Below are positions 16,338 through 24,502 of a DNA stretch of 64,000 bases, piece by piece. Position 1 is the stretch's first letter; every line of letters begins with the position of its first letter. Where the stretch lies: contig JAJDAJ010000020.1 in assembly GCA_029261925.1 (NCBI GenBank), positions 1 through 64,000 of the forward strand, in the 5' to 3' direction. The translations under genes and the position numbers were made by a program. Source of the stretch: Deltaproteobacteria bacterium (GTDB taxonomy: Bacteria; Myxococcota_A; UBA9160; SZUA-336). Below the pieces are notes generated by a model. That model saw only the letters and a program-made list of their open reading frames with translations, did not search any database and had not been told where the DNA came from.

Positions 16338-18758
16338 CTAGTCGCGCCGCCTGCGCGGGCGCCTGCGCCGCCGCCCGGGCTTCTCGTCGGGAGCCTTGCC
16401 TCCCGGCCCGGCGCCCGTCTTGCCCCGGGGCTTCCCGGCCCCGGTACTCGTCTTGCCCCGGGGCTTCCCGCCGGCCCCGGTACTCGTCTTGCCCCGGGGC
16501 TTCTCGCTGGCCCGGGTGCTCGTCTTGCGCCGGGGCTTGCCGCCGGCCTTGCGCGGGCGTCCGGGGCGGGATCGCGTCGTGCGATCGGCCGGCTCGAAGT
16601 CGATGCGCCGCTGCTCCATGTCCACGCGGACCACACGCACCCGCAGCGGCGCCGCCAGCTGGTAGACCTGCTTGCTGCGGGCACCCACCAGGCGGTGCCC
16701 GGGGGCGTCGAGCTCGTAGTAGTCGTTCTCGAGCGCCGTCACGTGCACCAGGCCCTCCACGAAGACGTCGCGGAGCTGCACGAAGACCCCGAAGCCCATG
16801 ACGCCCGTGATCACCCCGTCGAACTCCTCGCCGACCCGGTCGAGCATGAACTCGCACTTGAGCCACGCGATCGCGTCGCGCGTGGCCTCGTCGGCGCGCT
16901 TCTCCGTCATCGAGCAGTGCTGCCCGAGGCGCTCCATGTCGCGGCGCGAGTAAGGGAAGCTGCCGGCCTTGCCGCCCCCGATCGCGTGCTTGATGGCCCG
17001 GTGCACGAGCAGGTCCGGGTAGCGCCGGATCGGCGACGTGAAGTGGACGTACTGGTCGAGCGCGAGGCCGAAGTGGCCCTGGTTCTCGGGCTGGTACGCC
17101 GCGCGCGACATCGAGCGGAGCAGGATCGTCTCGACCAGCGTCTCGTACGGCCCGCCGCGGATGCGCTCGAGCACGCGGGCGAAGTGCGCGGGCTCGGCCT
17201 GCTTGACCCGGGGGAAGCGCACGTCCAGGGTCCCGAGGAAGGCCTTGAGCTCCTCGAGCTTCTCGGGCGGAGGCCGGTCGTGCACCCGGTAGAGCGTCGG
17301 CAGCCGGTTCCGCCCCAGGAAGCGCGCCGCGGACACGTTGGCCGCGATCATGCACTCCTCGATGATCCGGTGCGCGTCGTTGCGCTCGTAGCTGCTGATC
17401 GACTCGATGCGGCGATCCTCGCCCAGCTCGACGTAGGCCTCGGGGAGCTCGAAGTCGATCGCGCCACGACGGCGCCGCTGTGCGAGCAGCGCCCGATACA
17501 CGCCGTCGAGGTCCTCTAGGTGCGGCAGCAGCCGCGCGTGCTTGCGGCGCAGCTTCGCGTCGCCGCCGAAGAGCATCGCCGCGACCTCCTCGTAGGTCAG
17601 CCGCGCCCGGGAGCGCATCACACCCTCGTAGAAGCGCGAGCGCGAGATCTTGCCGTCGCGGTCGATGCGCATCTCGCAGACCATGCAGAGCCGGTCGACC
17701 ATCTCCTTGAGCGAGCAGAGCCCGTTCGAGAGCACCTCGGGGAGCATGGGGAGCACGCGGCGCGTGAAGTAGACCGACGTGCCGCGACTGCGGGCCTCGT
17801 CGTCGAGCGCCGAGCCACGCTCGACGTAATGCGCCACGTCCGCGATGGCCACGTAGAGCCGCCAGCCCGAGGGCGTGCTCTCGCAGTACACGGCGTCGTC
17901 GAAGTCGCGCGCGTCGGCGCCGTCGATCGTGACCAGCGGCAGGTCCCGCAGGTCCTCGCGCCCGCGCTTCGCGCCCTCGGGAACCTCCTCGCCGACGCGC
18001 CGCAGCTCCGCCTCCACGGCCCCGGGCCAGTCGGTGGGAAGCCCGTGGGCGTGGATCGCGATCTCGATCTCGATGCCGGGTGCGTCTGGCTGGCCCAGGC
18101 GCCGCACGATCTTCGCGATCGGCTGCGTCTGCCGGGTCGGCTGGGCCGTGATCTCGGCCAGGACCACCTCCCCGGGCCGGGCGGCTCCGGCCGCGTCGGC
18201 GGGCACCACCAGGCGGTGGGTGATCCGCGGGTTCTCGGGCACCACGAAGCCGACGCCGCGCTCCTGCAGGTACTTGCCCACGACCGACGTCGTGTTCCGC
18301 TCGAGCACCTCGACGAGCACGCCCTCGGGCCGTCCGCGCGCGTCGTGCCCGCGAACGCGGACCGCGACCCGGTCCCCGTGGATCAGCTCCCGCATGTAGC
18401 GGGACGACAGGTACACGTCCTCGGCCTCGTCCTGATCGGGCACCACGAACCCGAACCCGTCCCGGTGCGCGGTCACGACCCCCGTGACCACCGCGATCCG
18501 GTCGACCAGGCAGTAGCCCTGCCGGCGGTTTCGCAGCACCTCGCCGTCGCGCACCATGGCCTCGAGCCGGGCGGCGAGGGCGCCGCGCTCGTCCCGATCG
18601 AGGCCGAACGCCTCGACCAGCTCGGGCAGCGGCACCGGAACACCGCGCTCCTCCAGGAAGCTCCGGATGAACGTGCGGCTCGGCACCGGATGCGCGTACT
18701 TCCGTGCCTCCGCCTTCGCCTCGGGATCCCCGCGCTCCCAGCCCCGCTTCCTCGCCAT
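16338..18758 (-). CDS. rnr: Ribonuclease R
   Basis: The 806-residue 3'-5' exoribonuclease has an N-terminal helical segment, cold-shock OB domains (about 70-220), the RNB catalytic domain with DGADARDFDDAVY (metal-binding aspartates) and the HFTSPIRRYPDLLVHR motif. An S1 domain (about 645-725) follows. The C-terminus is a lysine/arginine-rich tail of about 85 residues containing 12-residue repeats. The known role is degradation of structured RNA in quality control and cold adaptation. The ATG at 18758 gives the expected N-terminus, although upstream sequence stays open in frame. Confidence 0.95.
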   Translation of the reverse strand: MARKRGWERGDPEAKAEARKYAHPVPSRTFIRSFLEERGVPVPLPELVEAFGLDRDERGALAARLEAMVRDGEVLRNRRQGYCLVDRIAVVTGVVTAHRDGFGFVVPDQDEAEDVYLSSRYMRELIHGDRVAVRVRGHDARGRPEGVLVEVLERNTTSVVGKYLQERGVGFVVPENPRITHRLVVPADAAGAARPGEVVLAEITAQPTRQTQPIAKIVRRLGQPDAPGIEIEIAIHAHGLPTDWPGAVEAELRRVGEEVPEGAKRGREDLRDLPLVTIDGADARDFDDAVYCESTPSGWRLYVAIADVAHYVERGSALDDEARSRGTSVYFTRRVLPMLPEVLSNGLCSLKEMVDRLCMVCEMRIDRDGKISRSRFYEGVMRSRARLTYEEVAAMLFGGDAKLRRKHARLLPHLEDLDGVYRALLAQRRRRGAIDFELPEAYVELGEDRRIESISSYERNDAHRIIEECMIAANVSAARFLGRNRLPTLYRVHDRPPPEKLEELKAFLGTLDVRFPRVKQAEPAHFARVLERIRGGPYETLVETILLRSMSRAAYQPENQGHFGLALDQYVHFTSPIRRYPDLLVHRAIKHAIGGGKAGSFPYSRRDMERLGQHCSMTEKRADEATRDAIAWLKCEFMLDRVGEEFDGVITGVMGFGVFVQLRDVFVEGLVHVTALENDYYELDAPGHRLVGARSKQVYQLAAPLRVRVVRVDMEQRRIDFEPADRTTRSRPGRPRKAGGKPRRKTSTRASEKPRGKTSTGAGGKPRGKTSTGAGKPRGKTGAGPGGKAPDEKPGRRRRRPRRRRD
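16401..16548 (-). repeat. 33/36-bp tandem repeats coding the RNase R basic tail
   Basis: About four imperfect copies of a 36-bp unit (one of them 33 bp) encode KTSTGAGGKPRG-like blocks. The two central copies are nearly identical at the DNA level, and the outer copies have diverged to RASEKPRR-like and GAGPGGKAP blocks. The repeat is in frame and lengthens a disordered cationic tail. Copy-number variation between strains is likely. Confidence 0.75.
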
Positions 18759-18903
18759 GCGGGCAGGGTAGTCGGTGCCCCGCCGCGGGGCGAACGGCGC
18801 GCCGCGCGCCGGCCGGCCCGGGATGACGCAGGTGCCGCAGTGGTGGATCGAGCAGATCGCGAAGCACCGCGCCGGGGAGTTCGGCAGCTGAGCCGCCCCG
18901 CTC

Positions 18904-19890
18904 TCAGAGCTCGACCAGCTCCGCGAAGCGTCGCATCTGCCCGGTGAAGTCGCCGGGCCCGAAGTCGGGCTCGCTGGCCCAGAAGCGCAGGGCGAAGTGC
19001 TCGACGCCCGCGGCGGCGTACGCGTCGAGGTCGGCGCGCACCTCGTCGTCGCGCCCGGCGAAGCGCGGCCGGCCGGCGTCGGTCGAGGGTACGGGCGGCG
19101 CGTAGCCAAACTCGTCGGGTACCTCCAGGCCCTCGTAGCCCTGCTGCGCGGGCAGCCGCTCGTCGCCGCGCAGCACGCGCGTCAGCGGGCAGCTGTAGGA
19201 GAACGCGAAGCCGTCGACCCGGTCGCGCAGCGCCAGGATGCGCTCACGGCCCGCCGCGTAGGCCTCGGGCGTCGGGTACAGCGGGTGCCAGCCGTCGCCC
19301 CGCCGGGCGGCGCGCCGGAACGCCCGCGGCCCGTTGCCCCCGACCCAGATCGGCACGCCGCCGGGCTGCAGCGGTGCGGGAGCGAAGTGCACGTCGCGGA
19401 ACTGCACGTGCTTGCCCTCGAACGAGCAGGCCCCCTCGGAGCGCCAGAGCACGCGCATGGCGTCGATGTACTCGTCGGTGGCCGCACCGCGGGCGTCGTA
19501 GTCGGGCGCACCCAGCGCCTCGAACTCGCCGCGGATGTAGCCGGTGCCCACGGCCAGGGTCAGCCGTCCCCCCGAGAGGCGGTCCGCACTCATCGCCATC
19601 TTCGCGACCAGCACCGGGTTGCGATAGGGCGCCACCAGCACGTCGGTCCCGAAGCGGATGCGGCGCGTGGCGCCCAGGCCCACCGCGCAGCAGGTCAGCG
19701 GCTCGAGCCAGGGGGCCCCGGAGACGTGCACCGCGTAGTCGGGGATCACCACGTGGTCCGGGAACCAGACGTGCGCGTAGCCCAGGTCCTCGGCGGCCTG
19801 GGCCAGGTCGCGCACCACGGGCCCATCGGCCCAGCTGCCGTAGGAGGGAACGACCACGCCGTAGCTCGCCACGCCGCCAGGTTCGCACAT
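18904..19890 (-). CDS. Luciferase-like (LLM) F420-dependent oxidoreductase
   Basis: This is a 328-residue TIM-barrel oxidoreductase of the bacterial luciferase-like superfamily. It has HVWFPDHV near residue 40, RIRFGTDVLVAPYRNPVLVAKMAMSAD-type barrel segments, VGTGYIRGEFEALG and GGVPIWVGGNG, which form the typical flavin/F420 binding face. The ATG is preceded by GGGGAGCG. Close homologues are usually annotated as F420-dependent. It lies divergently 83 bp from a related LLM gene. The substrate is unknown. Confidence 0.82.
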   Translation of the reverse strand: MCEPGGVASYGVVVPSYGSWADGPVVRDLAQAAEDLGYAHVWFPDHVVIPDYAVHVSGAPWLEPLTCCAVGLGATRRIRFGTDVLVAPYRNPVLVAKMAMSADRLSGGRLTLAVGTGYIRGEFEALGAPDYDARGAATDEYIDAMRVLWRSEGACSFEGKHVQFRDVHFAPAPLQPGGVPIWVGGNGPRAFRRAARRGDGWHPLYPTPEAYAAGRERILALRDRVDGFAFSYSCPLTRVLRGDERLPAQQGYEGLEVPDEFGYAPPVPSTDAGRPRFAGRDDEVRADLDAYAAAGVEHFALRFWASEPDFGPGDFTGQMRRFAELVEL

Positions 19891-19937
19891 CGCTCCCCGG
19901 CACGCGTGTCCGGTACGGGCGCGGCAGCCGCGCGTAG

Positions 19938-19943
19938 TAGAAT
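19938..19943 (+). promoter_or_regulatory. Putative -10 element TAGAAT
   Basis: TAGAAT lies 30 bp before the ATG of the second LLM gene, within the divergent spacer. A good -35 hexamer is not evident at 16-18 bp. Here a short leader with AGGGAGG precedes the start, unlike the leaderless cases. Confidence 0.35.
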
Positions 19944-19973
19944 GCGCGACGCACCCAGGGAGGCCCGCCTGAA

Positions 19974-20933
19974 ATGAGCTCGCTCGAGTCCGTCACGCCC
20001 GCGCTGTCGATCCACCTGATGAGCTTCTCCGCGACCAATCCGGGGCGGGGCGGCTGGCAGCCGCTGCTGGACCGGGCCCGCGCCGCCGACGCCGCCGGGA
20101 TCGACCGGCTGGTCGTCTCGGACCACGTGGTCTTCGGTGAGAACCTGGGCGCCTACGCCGACCCCGAGATCGGCGGAATCGAGGGCGGGCAGCAGCCGAC
20201 CGGACCCGACGGACACTGGCTCGAGCCGCTGACCACGCTCTCGGTCCTGGCCGGAAGCACCTCGCACGCGCGCCTGCAGACGGGCATCCTGCTCGCCGCG
20301 CTGCGCCGCCCCGTCGTGCTCGCCAAGACCCTGGCCACGCTCGACGTGCTCTCGCAGGGGCGCGTCGACCTGGGCGTGGGTGTGGGCTGGCAGCGCGAGG
20401 AGTACGAGGCCGCCGGCCTGCCGTTCGAGGGCCGCGGCAAGCTGCTCGATCACTCGCTCGAGGTCTGCCAGACGTTCTGGCGCGAGCAGAGCGCGAGCCA
20501 CCGCTCGGAGCGGCTGGAGTTCGAGAACATCCACTGCATGCCCAAGCCCCTGCAGCCCGGCGGCGTGCCGATCTGGGTCAGCGGACGGCTCAACCGCAAC
20601 GTGCTGCGGCGCATCGTGCGCTTCGGCAGCGGCTGGATCCCGTGGGGCAACGACGCGCGCGACCCGGCCGCCGGGCTCGCCCAGGTGCGCGAGGCCATGG
20701 AGGCCGCGGGCCGCGACATGAAGGGCTTCCAGACCACCGCGGGCCTGCGGATCCGCAAGGACGCGAGCGGCGCGGTCGACGTCGAGCAGACGCTCGAGCC
20801 GGTGCCCGCCCTGGTCGAGGCCGGCATCACCGACTTCCAGATCACGCAGCTGCCCGTGCCCGACGCTGCCGACGCGGCGCGCGACGCCTGGTCGGCCTTC
20901 GTCGAGGCGTTCCGCAAGCGGGTGGGGCGCTGA
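19974..20933 (+). CDS. Luciferase-like (LLM) oxidoreductase, TIGR03619-like
   Basis: The 319-residue LLM-class flavin/F420 oxidoreductase has RLVVSDHVVFGENL near residue 45, LAGSTSHARLQTGILLAALRRPVVLAKTLATLD, VGVGWQREEYEAAGLPFEGRG and QPGGVPIWVSGR. The QREEYEA-G-PFEGRG segment is characteristic of the subfamily often annotated as F420-dependent. It begins a plus-strand run through an unknown HxD protein and an acyl-CoA synthetase, with 16- and 22-bp gaps. The spacing implies an operon, so it may reduce or oxidise an acyl substrate handled by these genes. Confidence 0.85.
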   Translation: MSSLESVTPALSIHLMSFSATNPGRGGWQPLLDRARAADAAGIDRLVVSDHVVFGENLGAYADPEIGGIEGGQQPTGPDGHWLEPLTTLSVLAGSTSHARLQTGILLAALRRPVVLAKTLATLDVLSQGRVDLGVGVGWQREEYEAAGLPFEGRGKLLDHSLEVCQTFWREQSASHRSERLEFENIHCMPKPLQPGGVPIWVSGRLNRNVLRRIVRFGSGWIPWGNDARDPAAGLAQVREAMEAAGRDMKGFQTTAGLRIRKDASGAVDVEQTLEPVPALVEAGITDFQITQLPVPDAADAARDAWSAFVEAFRKRVGR

Positions 20934-20949
20934 GCCGACCGCAGCGGCG

Positions 20950-21987
20950 ATGATCCCGCGCCCGCCCGTCTCGCTCGACCCCGCGTTCGACGATCCGCGC
21001 AGCATCCATGCGCTCCTCGACGCGCAGGCTCCCTACGCGATGCTCCAGGCACGCGGCCAGGTCATGGCCAGCGACCTGGAGCAGGCCGCGATCACCGGGG
21101 CCCCGATCCGCGACGAGATGATCGACGCGGCGCGCGGCGATGCGCGCGCCAGCCTGCGCCTGAGCGCGACGTTCCGCGGCTACTGGGCCAGCGCCGACGC
21201 CGGGCCCGACGCCGCCATCGAGTCCCTGTTCGAGCACCCTCGCTTCCTCGACGCGGCGCGGCGCCTGCACGGGGGCGCCGCGGTCGTGCGCCCGACCGAG
21301 ATCTACGCCCACGTCATCGTGCCCCACCGCCAGCACGCGCCGGGCGCCCACGTGGACCTGCCGAGCTTCCGCGGCATCGGCCGCCGCGAGCTGCCGGTCT
21401 GGCTGCTGGTGACCATGCGCCGCTCGGGACTGTTCGAGCGCTGGCGCATCCCGGTGGCGACCGCGGTCTGCTGGCTCTACCGCGGGCCCGGCGGCACGTT
21501 CACGTACTGGCCGGAGGGACCCGACGCGCCGCCGCGCAGCACCGCCCACCCGTTCGACAACACGGCGATCGTCGGCGAGAACGACAGCATGTTCCACCGT
21601 GGCGACCCGGTCGGCGCCGGCGACCGCGAGATCCCGCCCGGCCTCAGCGTGCGCTCGACGCTGGGACCGGACCCCGCCCGCCCCGACCGCTGGCAGGTGC
21701 GCGAGGGCGAGCGCGTGCTGGCGGAGTACGCGCGCGACGAGGTGCGCTTCGCGCTCTCGTGGAGCGCACAGGTCTTCCGCGACGCCGCACAGGAGCGGGT
21801 GGCGCGCGAGCACGCCGACGATCTCGATCTCGAGACGGTGATCGGCGGCTTCCTCGGCGATCTCGAGCGGCGCGGAACGCCGGTCGAGCGACCTCACGAC
21901 CCACTGCACGATCCGGACTGGATTGCCCTGCTGGGTCGCACCTACCGCATGGTCCCCCGGCTCGACCCGCTCGCCGCGCGGGCCTGA
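20950..21987 (+). CDS. Unknown protein with HxD...H (possible Fe(II)/2OG-type fold)
   Basis: No family was recognised with confidence in this 345-residue protein. The central region contains His134-x-Asp136 (GAHVDLP), followed about 80 residues later by His216 (SMFHRG). This spacing is compatible with the iron facial triad of cupin or 2-oxoglutarate dioxygenase folds. Surrounding beta-rich segments (YAHVIVPHRQH, VWLLVTM, TAVCWLYRG) fit a double-stranded beta-helix. There are no membrane segments or signal peptide. It lies 16 bp after the LLM gene and 22 bp before the acyl-CoA synthetase. The dioxygenase idea rests only on residue pattern. Confidence 0.5.
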   Translation: MIPRPPVSLDPAFDDPRSIHALLDAQAPYAMLQARGQVMASDLEQAAITGAPIRDEMIDAARGDARASLRLSATFRGYWASADAGPDAAIESLFEHPRFLDAARRLHGGAAVVRPTEIYAHVIVPHRQHAPGAHVDLPSFRGIGRRELPVWLLVTMRRSGLFERWRIPVATAVCWLYRGPGGTFTYWPEGPDAPPRSTAHPFDNTAIVGENDSMFHRGDPVGAGDREIPPGLSVRSTLGPDPARPDRWQVREGERVLAEYARDEVRFALSWSAQVFRDAAQERVAREHADDLDLETVIGGFLGDLERRGTPVERPHDPLHDPDWIALLGRTYRMVPRLDPLAARA

Positions 21988-22009
21988 GCGGGGTTCAGGA
22001 GCCGAGCCC

Positions 22010-23599
22010 TTGACCGAGCTGCCCTCCCTCGAGGTCCCCGAGCACGCCAACTTCGCGACGGACTGCATCGACCGCATCGCCGCCGAGGCGCCCGACCGCA
22101 CGGCGATCCTGTGGACCGACGCGGCCGGCGAGCGACGCCGCGAGATCAGCTTTGCCGAGCTCGCGGAGCTGAGCCGCCGCGTGGCCGCGGGCCTGACGGG
22201 CCTGGGCTTCGAGCCGGGAGATCGCGTCAAGCTGGTGATCGGTCGCGAGCCCGCCTGGTGGATCTGTGCGGTGGCGATGATGCGTGCGGGGATCGTCTGG
22301 GTGCCGGGCACGACGCTGCTCACGCCGAAGGACTACGACATGCGCATCGAGCGGGCGGGGATCCGCGGCGTGATCGCCGACCCCGCCAACGCGGCGAAGG
22401 TCGACGAGGTGCGCGACCGGCACCCGGACCTGCGCGCGTTCATCGTCAGCGAGGGGGAGCGCGACGGCTGGCTGCCGCTCGACGCGCTGCTGGCCCACGA
22501 GCCGGCCAGCGGGTCCGCGCGCACGCGCTCCGACGCGGCCTGCGTGCTGTACTTCACCTCGGGCACCACGGGCTACCCGAAGATGGTGGTCCACACGAAC
22601 GCCTCGTACCCGATCGGCCACCGCATGACCGGCGCCTGGTGGCTGGGCCTGGGTCCCGGCGAGCTGCACTGGAACCTGTCGGACACCGGCTGGGCCAAGG
22701 CCGCCTGGGCCAGCCTGTTCGGGCCCTGGACCGCGGGGGCGGGCGTGTTCGTGCAGGAGGCCGCGCCGCGCTTCGACGCCGCGGCCACGCTCGACACGCT
22801 GCGGCGCTTCCCGATCGACTCCTTCTGCGGCCCGCCGACGGCATTCCGGCAGCTGATCGCCCTGCCGGAGCTGGCCAGCGACCCGCCCGCGAACCTGAAA
22901 AGGGTGCAGGCCGCCGGCGAGCCGCTGAACCCCGAGGTCTGGGAGGGCTGGAAGCGCGCCACCGGGATCGAGATCTGCGAGGGCTACGGGCAGACCGAGA
23001 CCACGCTGCTGGTCTGCAACCATCCGAGCTTCCCGGTCCGCCCCGGCTCGATGGGCAAGGTCGCCCCCGGTGTCGACGTCGAGGTGATCGGCGACGATCT
23101 CCAGCCCGTGCCCGACGGCAGCGAGGGCGAGATCGCCGTGCGCGTGAAGCCCGCGCGACCGGTCGGCCTGTTCGCAGGCTACGAGTCCAACCCCGAGGAG
23201 AACGCGGCCAAGTTCCGCGGCGACTGGTACCTGACCGGGGACCGCGGACTGCGCGACGCCGACGGCTACTTCTGGTTCATCGGCCGCGGCGACGACGTGA
23301 TCCTGTCTGCTGGCTATCGCATCGGCCCCTTCGAGGTCGAGAGCGCGCTGATCGAGCACCCGGCCGTGCTCGAGGCCGCAGCGGTCGGCATGCCGGACCC
23401 GGAGCGCTACCAGATCGTGAAGGCGTTCGTGATCCTGCACGAGGGCTTCGAGCCCGGAGACGCCCTGGTCGGCGAGCTCCAGGACCACGTGAAGCGCACG
23501 ACCGCGCCCTACAAGTATCCGCGGCAGATCGAGTTCGTGCGCGAGCTGCCCAAGACGATCAGCGGCAAGATCCGCCGCGTCGAGCTGCGCGGCGGCTGA
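22010..23599 (+). CDS. Medium-chain acyl-CoA synthetase (AMP-forming)
   Basis: The 529-residue ANL-superfamily ligase activates a carboxylic acid to its CoA thioester through an acyl-adenylate. Motifs are YFTSGTTGYPKMVVHT (P-loop, near residue 182), GWAKAAW, GYGQTETT, YLTGDRG and the C-terminal lysine region KTISGKIRR. The GWAKAAWASLFGPW segment is typical of the ACSM medium-chain and benzoate-type group. A TTG at 22010 is the best start, having CAGGAG eight bases upstream. The longer in-frame extension would overlap the previous gene. It probably feeds acids into the acyl-CoA enzymes elsewhere in the window. Confidence 0.88.
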   Translation: MTELPSLEVPEHANFATDCIDRIAAEAPDRTAILWTDAAGERRREISFAELAELSRRVAAGLTGLGFEPGDRVKLVIGREPAWWICAVAMMRAGIVWVPGTTLLTPKDYDMRIERAGIRGVIADPANAAKVDEVRDRHPDLRAFIVSEGERDGWLPLDALLAHEPASGSARTRSDAACVLYFTSGTTGYPKMVVHTNASYPIGHRMTGAWWLGLGPGELHWNLSDTGWAKAAWASLFGPWTAGAGVFVQEAAPRFDAAATLDTLRRFPIDSFCGPPTAFRQLIALPELASDPPANLKRVQAAGEPLNPEVWEGWKRATGIEICEGYGQTETTLLVCNHPSFPVRPGSMGKVAPGVDVEVIGDDLQPVPDGSEGEIAVRVKPARPVGLFAGYESNPEENAAKFRGDWYLTGDRGLRDADGYFWFIGRGDDVILSAGYRIGPFEVESALIEHPAVLEAAAVGMPDPERYQIVKAFVILHEGFEPGDALVGELQDHVKRTTAPYKYPRQIEFVRELPKTISGKIRRVELRGG

Positions 23600-23621
23600 G
23601 CACCCGCGCGCGGGGATCGAG

Positions 23622-23627
23622 TAGAAT
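23622..23627 (+). promoter_or_regulatory. Putative -10 element for leaderless RidA-like gene
   Basis: TAGAAT is followed by six bases and then the ATG at 23634. The same hexamer and spacing occur at 11216-11228. No clear -35 element or Shine-Dalgarno sequence is present. Confidence 0.4.
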
Positions 23628-23633
23628 CGGCGC

Positions 23634-24002
23634 ATGCCGCGCCGCGTCTTCGAGCCCCATCCCGGAATGTCCCAGGCCGCCCGCTCCGGCAACGTGATCT
23701 GCCTGGCGGGCCAGGTCGGCTTCGACGAGGGCGGCGAGCTGGTCGGCACCGACGCCGCTGCCCAGTCCGAGCAGATCTTCCGCAACATCGAGCGTCTGCT
23801 GGCGAAGGCCGGTGGCAGCCTCGACGACGTGATCCGCCTGACCTGCTTCCTGACCGACGCCGACCAGTTCCCGGCCTACGCCGAGGTGAAGCAGCGCTGG
23901 TTCCCCGGGGAGGCGCCCGCCAGCACCAGCGTGATCGTGACCGCGCTGCTCGACCCGCGACTGCTGCTCGAGGTCGAGGCGATCGCCGTGGTCGAGCCCT
24001 GA
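23634..24002 (+). CDS. RidA/YjgF/UK114-family protein
   Basis: The 122-residue single-domain protein of the Rid superfamily likely forms trimers. It has GNVICLAGQVGFD, AAQSEQIFRNIERLLAKAGGSLDDVIRLTCFLTD and VTALLDPRLLLEVEAIAVV. The arginine that makes RidA an imine/enamine deaminase (in ARLPKD of E. coli) aligns to Leu here, so it belongs to another Rid subfamily whose activity is uncertain. The gene lies 34 bp after the acyl-CoA synthetase and 16 bp before the VOC gene, and appears to have its own promoter. Confidence 0.85.
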   Translation: MPRRVFEPHPGMSQAARSGNVICLAGQVGFDEGGELVGTDAAAQSEQIFRNIERLLAKAGGSLDDVIRLTCFLTDADQFPAYAEVKQRWFPGEAPASTSVIVTALLDPRLLLEVEAIAVVEP

Positions 24003-24018
24003 GTCCCGAGGTCCCGCC

Positions 24019-24453
24019 GTGGAAGCCCTGACCACGAGCCACCTGATCGTCTACGTGACCGACACCGACGCCACGCTCGACTTCTGGTGCAAGGGCCTCG
24101 GCGGCGAGCTCGAGCAGGACGAGGAGCTCGCGGCGCCCGCTCTCGACGCCATGTTCGGGCGCGCCGGCGTGCGGATCCGCGACACCTTCATCCGCATCGG
24201 CGGCGTGCGACTGCACACCATCCAGACGCTCGACGCGCCGTACTCCGGCCCCGGCCCGGTGAAGCGCCAGCCGGGCGTCGAGGGCCTCTCGTTCCTGGTG
24301 CCCGACCTCGAGGCCGCCCACGCGCGCGCCGAGGCGGCCGGCCAGCAGCCGACGCCGATCTACGCCTTCGACGAGATCGAGCGCCCCGTGCGCATGTTCT
24401 TCCTGGACGACCCCGACGGCATCCGCGTCGAGATGATGCAGTACACCCGCTGA
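24019..24453 (+). CDS. VOC (glyoxalase/dioxygenase)-family protein
   Basis: The 144-residue protein has paired beta-alpha-beta-beta-beta modules. SHLIVYVTDTDATLDFWCKGLGGELEQDEE opens the first, and VEGLSFLVPDLEAAHARAEAAG opens the second. The module ends in MFFLDDPDGIRVEMMQYT, with a His and a Glu at usual metal-ligand positions. Members include glyoxalases, extradiol dioxygenases and methylmalonyl-CoA epimerases. None is specifically indicated. A GTG start 16 bp after the RidA-like stop suggests cotranscription. Confidence 0.85.
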   Translation: MEALTTSHLIVYVTDTDATLDFWCKGLGGELEQDEELAAPALDAMFGRAGVRIRDTFIRIGGVRLHTIQTLDAPYSGPGPVKRQPGVEGLSFLVPDLEAAHARAEAAGQQPTPIYAFDEIERPVRMFFLDDPDGIRVEMMQYTR

Positions 24454-24462
24454 TCCAGGAAG

Positions 24463-24481
24463 CTGGAGCGGATGGCTCCAG
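24463..24481. terminator. Hairpin between convergent genes
   Basis: CTGGAGC (24463-24469) and GCTCCAG (24475-24481) are perfectly complementary with a GGATG loop. They sit in the 49-bp gap between the VOC stop and the convergent thiolase-fold gene. There is no U-tract, so it is a probable bidirectional terminator or barrier. Confidence 0.45.
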
Positions 24482-24502
24482 TGTCACACGAGACATGCGT
24501 GC

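Noticed and set aside
18823-18891. Short plus-strand frame MTQVPQWWIEQIAKHRAGEFGS between rnr and an LLM gene
   Set aside because: Only 22 codons, no ribosome site and no recognisable family. A GTG 16 codons upstream extends it but does not improve support. It may be a chance frame.
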